From assembly GCF_003722335.1 (NCBI RefSeq), contig NZ_CP026100.1, positions 186,001 to 250,000 of the forward strand: DNA of 64,000 bases, in the 5' to 3' direction. Shown in pieces: positions 1 to 6,463 of the stretch. Position 1 is the first letter of the stretch. Every line of letters begins with the position of its first letter. The position numbers were made by a program, and so were the translations under genes. The stretch is from Caulobacter flavus (GTDB lineage: Bacteria; Pseudomonadota; Alphaproteobacteria; Caulobacterales; Caulobacteraceae). The notes beneath the pieces are model-generated. The model did no database searches. It was not told where the DNA came from and was given only the letters and a program-made list of their open reading frames with translations.

Positions 1-2
1 CC

Positions 3-881
3 TTCGTCGAGGGCGAGTGGGGCCAGGTCGTCGATCCGCAGGCGGTCGAGGACGCGGTCGCGCGGGTGAAGCCGCGCCTGGTGGCCTGCGTGCACGGCGA
101 CACCTCGACCACCATCGCCCAGCCGATCGAGGCCATCGGCGAGATCTGCCAGCGCCACGGCGCCCTTCTGTACGTCGACGCCACCGCCACGCTTGGCGGC
201 ATGAGCGTTCCGGTCGACGCCTGGAAGGCCGACATCGTCACCGCCGGCCTGCAGAAGTGCATGGGCGGCCCCTCCGGCTCGGCCCCGATCACCATCAGCG
301 ACAAGGCCGCCGAGCACATCTTTTCCCGCCGCCACGTCGAGAAGGGGCTAGCGGCGCCGGGAACGGCCGGCAATGGCCGACGCATCGCCTCCAACTACTT
401 CGACCTGGCCATGATCATGGACTACTGGTCCGACAAGCGCCTGAACCACCACACCGAGGCGGCCAGCATGCTGTTCGCCGCCCGCGAATGCGCGCGGATC
501 GTGCTGGAGGAAGGCCTCGAGGCCCGCTTCGCCCGCCACGCCCTGGCCGGCGCGGCCATGACCGCCGGGATCGAGGCGCTGGGCCTGACGGTCTACGGCG
601 ACCAGGCCCACAAGATGACCAACGTCACCGGCGTCATCGCGCCCGCCGGCGTCGACTACGACCGCGTGAAGGCCCGCATGCGCACCGAGTTCGAGATCGA
701 GATCGGCGCGGCCTTCGGGCCGCTCGCCGGCAAGATCTGGCGCATCGGGACGATGGGCGTGAACGCCCGCAAGCACGCTGTGCTGCAGACCCTGGCCGCG
801 CTGGAGGCTGTGCTGCGCTGGGAGGGTTTTGCCGCTCCGGCCGGGGCGGGCGTGGACGCGGCGCTGGGGGTGTTTGGATGA
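3..881 (+). CDS. pucG: (S)-ureidoglycine-glyoxylate aminotransferase, partial (5' end outside window)
   Basis: This is a class-V PLP-dependent aminotransferase whose 5' end lies left of the window; 292 codons are visible and run open from base 3. The family transfers an amino group between glyoxylate and ureidoglycine (or alanine) in the lower part of the urate/allantoin pathway. Visible marks are the HGDTSTT segment, the YVDATATLGG stretch expected before the cofactor site, and a QKCMGGPSGSAP motif whose Lys should bind PLP. A GTG at 66 is only an internal codon. The gene is followed on the same strand by allantoinase, OHCU decarboxylase and a PuuD urate oxidase, which favours the ureidoglycine enzyme over a photorespiratory or serine-type alanine-glyoxylate aminotransferase. 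Family certain, exact substrate inferred from neighbours. Confidence 0.85.
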   Translation, partial: FVEGEWGQVVDPQAVEDAVARVKPRLVACVHGDTSTTIAQPIEAIGEICQRHGALLYVDATATLGGMSVPVDAWKADIVTAGLQKCMGGPSGSAPITISDKAAEHIFSRRHVEKGLAAPGTAGNGRRIASNYFDLAMIMDYWSDKRLNHHTEAASMLFAARECARIVLEEGLEARFARHALAGAAMTAGIEALGLTVYGDQAHKMTNVTGVIAPAGVDYDRVKARMRTEFEIEIGAAFGPLAGKIWRIGTMGVNARKHAVLQTLAALEAVLRWEGFAAPAGAGVDAALGVFG

Positions 882-900
882 GCACCTTCGCACAACAAAG

Positions 901-1005
901 CTCGTCATCCCGGACGGCCAAAGGCCGATCCGGGACCCAGGGGCGAGCGGCAATGCGGCGGCCCCTGGGTCCCGGCTCTTCGCTTCGCTACGGCCGGGAT
1001 GACGT
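901..1005. repeat. Palindromic intergenic repeat, family B (copy 1)
   Basis: The element begins CTCGTCATCCCGG and ends CCGGGATGACG, so its termini are inverted. Inside is a second inverted pair, GGGACCCAGGGGC and GCCCCTGGGTCCC. It fills the gap between the aminotransferase and allantoinase genes of the purine cluster. The same architecture recurs near 16.3, 23.4, 40.6 and 53.2 kb. Confidence 0.85.
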
Positions 1006-1026
1006 AAAAAATGTCGGGGAAGGGCA

Positions 1027-2067
1027 ATGACCCCCTACCCCCGCGACCTCGTCGGCTACGGCGAGCACCCGCCCCACGCCCAATGGCCGGGCGGCGCCCG
1101 CGTGGCCGTGCAGTTCGTGCTGAACTACGAGGAAGGCGCCGAGCGCTCGATCCTGCACGGCGACGCCGTCAGCGAGTACTTCCTGTCGGAGATGGTCGGC
1201 GCCCAGCCCATCGAGGGCATGCGGCACATGTCGATGGAGAGCCTCTACGAATATGGCTCGCGCGCCGGCTTCTGGCGGATTCGGAGGCTGTTCGAGGAGT
1301 TCGGCCTGCCGCTGACCGTCTATGGCGTGGCCCAGGCCATGGAGCGCCATCCCGACGTCGTCGAGGCGATGATGCGGTCGGGCTGGGAGATCGCCAGCCA
1401 CGGCTATCGCTGGATCGACTACCAGCACTTCACGCCCGAGCAGGAACTGGAGCACATCGAGAAGGCCATCGAGGTGCACAAGCGCCTCACCGGCGAGCGC
1501 CCGCTCGGCTGGTACCAGGGGCGCACCAGCCCCAACACCGCGCGGCTGATCGCCCAGGAAGGCGGCTTCGTCTACGACGCCGACAGCTACGCCGACGACC
1601 TGCCCTACTGGGACGACCAGCACGGCCGGGCCCAGCTGATCGTGCCCTACACGCTCGACGCCAACGACATGCGCTTTTCCGCGCCCCAGGGCTTCAACAG
1701 CGGCGACCAGTTCTTCACCTACCTGCGCGACGCCTTCGACGCGCTCTGGCTGGAAGGCGAGACCGCGCCGAAGATGATGAGCATCGGCCTGCACTGCCGC
1801 ATCGTCGGCAAGCCGGCCCGGATCATGGCCCTGCGCCGGTTCCTCCAGCACGTGACGAGCCACGACAAGGTCTGGGTGGCCAAGCGGATCGACATCGCCC
1901 GGCACTGGATCGCGACGCATCCCTACTCAAAGCCCCTCCCCCTCGATGGGGGAAGGGTTGGGATGGGGGTGGATGCGGCGCCTGCAGATTCCAAGGCCTT
2001 GTCAGGATCGACGTCAGCATTCACCCCCATCCCCGGCCCTTCCCCCATCAAGGGGGAAGGGAGATGA
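1027..2067 (+). CDS. puuE: Allantoinase of the polysaccharide-deacetylase type (PuuE), with repeat-encoded C-terminal tail
   Basis: A 346-residue protein of the cofactor-independent allantoinase (PuuE) family, which hydrolyses allantoin to allantoate in the cytoplasm. The polysaccharide-deacetylase-like fold is indicated by ASHGYRWIDYQ near residues 123-133 and GWYQGRTSPNT near 161-171. The family body ends near residue 299 (ARHWIATHPY). The last 46 or so residues are low complexity (PLPLDGGRVGMG, TPIPGPSPIKGEG) and are encoded by a family A palindromic repeat, so they are not native to the fold. The stop codon overlaps the uraD start as ATGA. The enzyme body is clear. Whether the tail is tolerated or processed is unknown. 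Confidence 0.9.
   Translation: MTPYPRDLVGYGEHPPHAQWPGGARVAVQFVLNYEEGAERSILHGDAVSEYFLSEMVGAQPIEGMRHMSMESLYEYGSRAGFWRIRRLFEEFGLPLTVYGVAQAMERHPDVVEAMMRSGWEIASHGYRWIDYQHFTPEQELEHIEKAIEVHKRLTGERPLGWYQGRTSPNTARLIAQEGGFVYDADSYADDLPYWDDQHGRAQLIVPYTLDANDMRFSAPQGFNSGDQFFTYLRDAFDALWLEGETAPKMMSIGLHCRIVGKPARIMALRRFLQHVTSHDKVWVAKRIDIARHWIATHPYSKPLPLDGGRVGMGVDAAPADSKALSGSTSAFTPIPGPSPIKGEGR
1930..2063. repeat. Palindromic repeat, family A (copy 1), inside the puuE reading frame
   Basis: A GGGGGAAGGG / CCCTTCCCCC element with inverted ends and a GGGATGGGGGTGGA ... TCACCCCCATCCCC inner pair. It sits wholly within the puuE open frame and ends one base before the uraD ATG. Two further copies lie at 6321-6454 and 43662-43797. 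Confidence 0.85.
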
Positions 2068-2570
2068 GGATCCACGATCTCAACGAACTCGACCGCGAAG
2101 CCTTCGCCGCAGCTCTGCACTTCGCCTTCGAACTGTCGCCCTGGGTCGTCGAGCGCGCCTGGACCGCGCGGCCCTTCCCGTCCGTCGAGGCCATGCACGG
2201 CGCGATGATGGACGTGCTGAACGCCGCCTCCGAGGACGACAAGCTGGCCCTGATCCGCGCCCACCCCGAACTGGCCGGCAAGGCGGCGATCGCCAAGGCC
2301 CTGACCGCCGAGAGCACGGCCGAGCAGGCCGGCGCCGGGCTGGACCGGCTGACGCCCGAGGAGTTCGCCCGCTTCCACGACCTCAACGCCGCCTACGGGA
2401 AGGCTTTCGGCTTTCCGTTCATCATCTGCGTGCGGCTGAACGACAAGAGCTCGATCCTGCGAGCCATGCAGGCGCGCCTTTCCAACGACCGCGCAACCGA
2501 GATCGCCGAGGCGATCAAACAGATCGGCCTGATCTCCAAGCTCCGCATCCAAGACGCCGTGACCGACTAG
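2064..2570 (+). CDS. uraD: OHCU decarboxylase (2-oxo-4-hydroxy-4-carboxy-5-ureidoimidazoline decarboxylase)
   Basis: A 168-residue cytoplasmic enzyme that decarboxylates OHCU to S-allantoin, the step after urate oxidation and hydroxyisourate hydrolysis. The family HP motif with the catalytic His is seen at H67-P68 (IRAHPELAGK), followed by the GFPFIIC core segment; length is normal. The ATG at 2064 is chosen because it forms an ATGA overlap with the puuE stop and begins exactly where similarity to the family begins. The purine-rich AGGGGGAAGGGAG directly before it comes from the inserted repeat and is the only candidate ribosome-binding site. A longer open frame upstream is an out-of-frame reading of puuE. 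Confidence 0.92.
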   Translation: MRIHDLNELDREAFAAALHFAFELSPWVVERAWTARPFPSVEAMHGAMMDVLNAASEDDKLALIRAHPELAGKAAIAKALTAESTAEQAGAGLDRLTPEEFARFHDLNAAYGKAFGFPFIICVRLNDKSSILRAMQARLSNDRATEIAEAIKQIGLISKLRIQDAVTD

Positions 2571-3755
2571 ATGGACTACGACCTCGCCGCCTGGCTGAAC
2601 CTGGCGCTTCGCTGGCTGCACGTGATCGCGGGCGTCGCCTGGATCGGCGCCTCGTTCTACTTCGTCTGGCTCGACAACAACCTGCGCGCGCCGGATCCGC
2701 CCAAGGACGGGGTCAAGGGCGAGCTGTGGGCCGTGCACGGCGGCGGCTTCTACCACTCGCAGAAGTACATGACCGCGCCGGCCCACATGCCGTCGCACCT
2801 GCACTGGTTCAAGTGGGAGGCCTACACCACCTGGCTGTCGGGCTTCGCCCTGCTGTTCGTGCTCTATTACTGGGGCGCGCCGGTCTATCTGATCGATCCA
2901 GCCAAGCACGCCTTCAGCCACTGGCAGGCCGTGGGCGTGGGCCTGGCCTTCATCTTCGGCGGCCTGGCTGTCTACGAAGGCCTGTGCCGCTCGCCGCTGG
3001 TCGAGCGCCCGCGGCTGTTCGGCCTGGTCTGGTTCTGCGCCCTGATCGGCGCGGCCTGGGCGCTGCAGCACCTGTTCACCGATCGCGGAGCGTTCATCCA
3101 TGTCGGCGCCATCATCGGCACGGCCATGGCCGCCAACGTCTTCCTGACCATCATCCCCAACCAGCGCAAGATCGTCGCCGACATGCTGGCCGGCCGCGAG
3201 GTCGATCCGCGCCTGGGCGCGGCGGGCAAGCAGCGCTCGGTGCACAACAACTACATGACCCTGCCGATCCTGTTCATCATGATCAGCAACCACTATCCGG
3301 CGATTACCGGCCACCCGCTGGCCTGGCTGCTGCTGGCCCTGGTGGGCGCGGCGGGGATCTCGATCCGCCACTTCTTCAACCTGCGCCACCACGGGATCAT
3401 CCGGCACGACTTCCTGTTCTACGGGGCCATGCTGATGTTCGCCGTCAGCGTGATCGCCAGCCAGAAGCCCAAGGCCGCGCCCGTGCTGGGTCCGGTCAGC
3501 TTCTTCGAGGCACAGGCCATCGTGCAGAAGCACTGCGTGACCTGCCACGCGGCGGCGCCCACCCATCGCGGCTTCGGCGCGCCGCCCAACGGCGTCGTTT
3601 TCGACAGCCCCGAGCACATCGCCCGCTACGCGCCCAAGATCCGTGAGCGCGCGGTGATCAGCACCAGCATGCCGCTTGGCAACGAGACCCATATGACCGA
3701 TGAGGAGCGCGCCAAGCTTGGCGCCTGGATCGAATCCGGGGCCAAACTGCCCTGA
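2571..3755 (+). CDS. puuD: PuuD-type membrane urate oxidase with C-terminal cytochrome c domain
   Basis: A 394-residue integral membrane protein that starts at the base after the uraD stop. The N-terminal part has about eight hydrophobic helices with a conserved HVIAGVAWIGASFY start and several His residues. The C-terminus carries a periplasmic c-type heme site, C322-V-T-C325-H326, with a later TSMP Met as a possible axial ligand. This is the architecture of the PuuD urate hydroxylase family, which oxidises urate to 5-hydroxyisourate and passes electrons to the respiratory chain instead of to O2 in solution. Position in the uraD/puuE cluster supports the call. No hydroxyisourate hydrolase gene is seen in the window. 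Confidence 0.88.
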   Translation: MDYDLAAWLNLALRWLHVIAGVAWIGASFYFVWLDNNLRAPDPPKDGVKGELWAVHGGGFYHSQKYMTAPAHMPSHLHWFKWEAYTTWLSGFALLFVLYYWGAPVYLIDPAKHAFSHWQAVGVGLAFIFGGLAVYEGLCRSPLVERPRLFGLVWFCALIGAAWALQHLFTDRGAFIHVGAIIGTAMAANVFLTIIPNQRKIVADMLAGREVDPRLGAAGKQRSVHNNYMTLPILFIMISNHYPAITGHPLAWLLLALVGAAGISIRHFFNLRHHGIIRHDFLFYGAMLMFAVSVIASQKPKAAPVLGPVSFFEAQAIVQKHCVTCHAAAPTHRGFGAPPNGVVFDSPEHIARYAPKIRERAVISTSMPLGNETHMTDEERAKLGAWIESGAKLP

Positions 3756-3775
3756 GCACCCTGGAGGCCGCCCCC

Positions 3776-4438
3776 TTGTCCGACGCCGATCACGAGGCCG
3801 CCCCCGACGCCCCGGCGCCGCGCAAGCGCAACGCCGAGCGGACGCGCCGGGCGATCATGTCGGCGGCGCTGAAGGAGTTCTCGCAAGCCGGCTTCGCGGG
3901 CGCGCGCATCGAGCGGATCGTCAAGGCCGCCAAGTGCAACATCCGCATGCTCTACCACTACTTCGGCGACAAGAAGGGCCTCTACGTCGCCGTGCTGGAG
4001 GCCGCCTACGAGGACCTGCGCAACCGCGAGGCCGAGCTGAAGATCGACTTCGACAAGCCGCTCGAAGGCTTCCTCGAGCTGCAGCGGTTCACCTTCGAAT
4101 ATTTCGAGAAGAACCCGCGCTTCGAGGGGCTGCTGCGCAACGAGAACCTGATGCAGGGCAAGTTCGTCGCCCAGTCGCGCAAGGTGACCGAGACGGCCTT
4201 CCCCCTGCGCCGCACCATCGAGCGCCTGATCGAGAGCGGCCAGGAACAGGGCCTGTTCCGCGACGAACTCGACCCGATCCAGATCTACGTGACCATCGCC
4301 GCCATGAGCCGCTTCCACCTGGCCAACGGCTGGTCGCTGTCGGTCACGCTCGACACCGACATGTCGACCGCCGAATGGCGCCGCGCCCGGCTCCAGCACG
4401 CCCTGGACGTGCTGGAGGGGTATCTGACGGCGGCGTAA
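3776..4438 (+). CDS. TetR/AcrR-family regulator, probable regulator of the purine cluster
   Basis: A 220-residue TetR-family protein. The N-terminal helix-turn-helix (RRAIMSAALKEFSQAGFAGA ... CNIRMLYHYFGDKKGLY, about residues 27-72) is canonical, and the C-terminal domain resembles the RutR-like group of regulators. The TTG at 3776 is used because CTGGAGG lies 8 bases upstream and no better start exists. It lies 20 bp after puuD on the same strand, so co-transcription is likely. Control of purine or pyrimidine breakdown is inferred from location. The effector is not known. Confidence 0.85.
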   Translation: MSDADHEAAPDAPAPRKRNAERTRRAIMSAALKEFSQAGFAGARIERIVKAAKCNIRMLYHYFGDKKGLYVAVLEAAYEDLRNREAELKIDFDKPLEGFLELQRFTFEYFEKNPRFEGLLRNENLMQGKFVAQSRKVTETAFPLRRTIERLIESGQEQGLFRDELDPIQIYVTIAAMSRFHLANGWSLSVTLDTDMSTAEWRRARLQHALDVLEGYLTAA

Positions 4439-4478
4439 ATCCGCCGACACGCGGAATTCGTGCTAGGCTGTCCACACG

Positions 4479-4652
4479 ATGAAAGCCGAGCCGTCCATCT
4501 TTGACGACAATGACGACGCCGCCGAAGCCGCGGCCGACGCCGAAGGCTTGGCCGATCTGGAAGCAGGCCGGACCATCTCGCACGAGAAGATGAAAGCGTG
4601 GCTGCTGTCCTGGGGCACGCCCGAGGAAACGCCGCCGCCCAAGGCCGACTGA
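4479..4652 (+). CDS. Small ParD/CopG-like antitoxin
   Basis: A 57-residue acidic protein rich in Asp, Glu and Ala at the N-terminus and ending with a HEKMKAWLLSWGTPEE segment. The GRTISHEKMKAWL pattern resembles short antitoxins paired with ParE/RelE toxins in alphaproteobacteria. The ATG at 4479 has only a weak ribosome-binding site. The gene is 9 bp upstream of the toxin, in antitoxin-first order. The antitoxin role rests mostly on this pairing; the DNA-binding fold is not obvious in so short a protein. Confidence 0.65.
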   Translation: MKAEPSIFDDNDDAAEAAADAEGLADLEAGRTISHEKMKAWLLSWGTPEETPPPKAD

Positions 4653-4661
4653 GCCAGCCTC

Positions 4662-4955
4662 GTGAACGACCGCGACCCTCCCGCATTCAAGGTCGCATGG
4701 TCGATCAGGTCCCGCCGGGACCTCGAAGCGATCCGCGCCTATATCGGACAGGTCCGCCCCATCGCCGCGCAGCGCCTGGCGCTTCGTCTGGTCACCGCCG
4801 TCGAGGGCCTGGCCTTCCATCCGCATCGCGGACGCCCCGCTGGTGGAGACGTCCGCGAATTAGTGGCGATCGCGCCTTATGTGATCCGCTACCGCGTGAA
4901 AGGCGGGATGGTGCAGATCGTGCGCATCAAGCACGGAGCCGAACGCCCCGACTGA
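4662..4955 (+). CDS. ParE/RelE-superfamily toxin
   Basis: A 97-residue basic protein of the plasmid-stabilisation ParE/RelE superfamily. Typical features are the SIRSRRDLEAIRAYIG helix near residues 14-30, the HPHRGRPAGGDVREL loop and the C-terminal strands with IRYRVKGGMVQIVRIKHG. ParE-type members act on gyrase and RelE-type members cut mRNA at the ribosome; the sequence does not decide between them. The GTG start at 4662 fits the alignment start. Its stop ends one base before the stop of the convergent M20 gene, so the two transcripts overlap unless terminated. Confidence 0.8.
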   Translation: MNDRDPPAFKVAWSIRSRRDLEAIRAYIGQVRPIAAQRLALRLVTAVEGLAFHPHRGRPAGGDVRELVAIAPYVIRYRVKGGMVQIVRIKHGAERPD

Positions 4956-4956
4956 C

Positions 4957-6273
4957 CTACTTCGACAGCACGTTCATCACCGCCAGGGTCATGGCCTCGA
5001 CGCCCGTACGGATCGACGGCTCGGGGACCGGGGCGAAGAACGGCGAGTGGTTGACCGGCAGCGGCTTGCCGGCCGCTTTCGCCTCCGCCATCGCCTTGGG
5101 ATCGAAGCCCCCGATCGAGAAATAGACCGACGGCACGCCGGCGATGATGAACTCCGAATAGTCCTCGCTGGCCGAGCCGGGCGAGGGCACGGCGACCGCG
5201 TCCTTGCCGAAGGCCGCCTTGAAGACGGCGGCGGTCTTCTCGGTCAGGGCCGCGTCGTTGACCACCGCCTTGCCCCCCGGGACGATCTCCAGGTCCGGGG
5301 CCGGAGCCCCCGACATGTCGGCGACGGCCTTGGCCGTGCGGGTGACGCCGGCCAGGATCCTGTCGCGCACGCCGTCGTCCTGGGTGCGGATGGTGCCGCG
5401 CACCTTGGCCTTGTCGGGGATGATGTTGCCGGCGCTGCCCGCCTGGATCGAGCCCACGGTGACCACGCCGAACGCGGCCGGGTCCTTCTCGCGGCTGATC
5501 ACGCTCTGCACGTCGACGGTGAAGCGGGCGGCCATCATCACCGGGTCGATCGAGGCGGCCGGCATCGAGCCGTGGGCGCCGCGGCCGTTGAAGGTCAGCT
5601 CCAGGGCGTCCGAGGTCGAGGTCAGCACCCCGGCCTTGTAGTAGACCTGCCCCGCCGCGCCGGGACCAACGTGCAGGGCGAAACCGTAGTCGGGCTTGCC
5701 GAACTTCTGGAAGAAGCCGTCGTCGATCATCGCCTTGGCGCCGCTGACCGTCTCTTCCGACGGCTGGGCGACGAACACCAGCGTGCCCTTCCACTTGGCC
5801 CTCTGGGCCACGAGCTGGCGGGCCGCGCCGATCCAGGCGGCCATGTGCACGTCGTGGCCGCAGGAGTGGGCGACGAACACCTCCGCGCCGTTCCAGGTGG
5901 TCTTGGCGCGGCTGGCGTAGGGCAGGCCGGTCTTCTCCTCCATCGGCAGGGCGTCGAGCTCGGTGCGGACGAGGACGGACGGCCCCTCCCCGTTCTTCAG
6001 CACCGCCACCACGCCGGTCTTGCCGACGCCCTCGGTGACCGTGAAGCCCAGCTCACGCATCTGAGCAGCCAGCTTCTTTGCGGTCTCGACCTCCTGGAAG
6101 CCGACCTCGGGGTGAGCGTGCAGGTCTTTGTAGAGCGCGTCGAGGGCTGGATAGTCGCTGTCGAGCTGGGCCTTGATCGCGGCCTTGGTCGCCGGAACGT
6201 TCAGCGGGGCGGCAAACACCGGCGCGGCCAGCAGGGCCATGGCGGCGGCGAGGGTGAAGGTCTTGGAGGTCAT
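4957..6273 (-). CDS. Exported M20-family amidohydrolase/peptidase
   Basis: A 438-residue M20D-type metallohydrolase of the hippurate / indole-acetyl-amino-acid hydrolase group. The ATG at 6273 is chosen because a clear Sec signal peptide follows (MTSKTFTLAAAMALLAAPVFA); 15 upstream in-frame residues are basic and unlikely. Metal-site motifs are HAHPEVGFQE, HSCGHDVHMA, the EE pair in QPSEETVSG, and a late SASEDYSEF. The substrate is probably an N-acyl amino acid or dipeptide in the periplasm, but this is not readable from sequence. A family A repeat separates it from the TonB receptor gene upstream on the same strand. Confidence 0.88.
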   Translation of the reverse strand: MTSKTFTLAAAMALLAAPVFAAPLNVPATKAAIKAQLDSDYPALDALYKDLHAHPEVGFQEVETAKKLAAQMRELGFTVTEGVGKTGVVAVLKNGEGPSVLVRTELDALPMEEKTGLPYASRAKTTWNGAEVFVAHSCGHDVHMAAWIGAARQLVAQRAKWKGTLVFVAQPSEETVSGAKAMIDDGFFQKFGKPDYGFALHVGPGAAGQVYYKAGVLTSTSDALELTFNGRGAHGSMPAASIDPVMMAARFTVDVQSVISREKDPAAFGVVTVGSIQAGSAGNIIPDKAKVRGTIRTQDDGVRDRILAGVTRTAKAVADMSGAPAPDLEIVPGGKAVVNDAALTEKTAAVFKAAFGKDAVAVPSPGSASEDYSEFIIAGVPSVYFSIGGFDPKAMAEAKAAGKPLPVNHSPFFAPVPEPSIRTGVEAMTLAVMNVLSK

Positions 6274-6320
6274 GCTGCTCGCGCGGCGGGCCGCGCCCTT
6301 CCTTCTGTCGTTACGCAAAC

Positions 6321-6454
6321 TCTCCCTTCCCCCTTGATGGGGGAAGGGCGGGGTTGGGGGTGGAAGCGGCGGTGGACGTCACGCGATCGGCGCCAGGTCC
6401 TGACCCCGTGTCACCCCCATCCCCGGCCCTTCCCCCATCAAAGGGGGAAGGGAG
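6321..6454. repeat. Palindromic repeat, family A (copy 2)
   Basis: The ends are TCTCCCTTCCCCCTTGATGGGGGAAGGG and the corresponding inverted hairpin. The core (GTGGACGTCACG, CAGGTCCTGA, GTGTCACCCCC) is the reverse complement of the core of the copy at 43662-43797, so the two are inverted relative to each other. Confidence 0.88.
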
Positions 6455-6463
6455 CACTGGTGA

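Noticed and set aside
1011..2570. A 519-codon frame running through puuE into uraD
   Set aside because: The first 350 codons are a +1-type shadow of puuE. The OHCU decarboxylase similarity starts at the ATG at 2064.
1923..3692. A 589-codon antisense frame opposite uraD/puuD, and similar long antisense frames opposite most genes
   Set aside because: These are typical shadow frames in GC-rich DNA: Gly/Arg/Val/His-biased composition, no ribosome-binding sites, and the other strand codes for recognised families.
6321..6454. Repeats considered as insertion sequences or attachment sites
   Set aside because: They contain no transposase and no clear target-site duplication was seen; no integrase or phage gene lies nearby.
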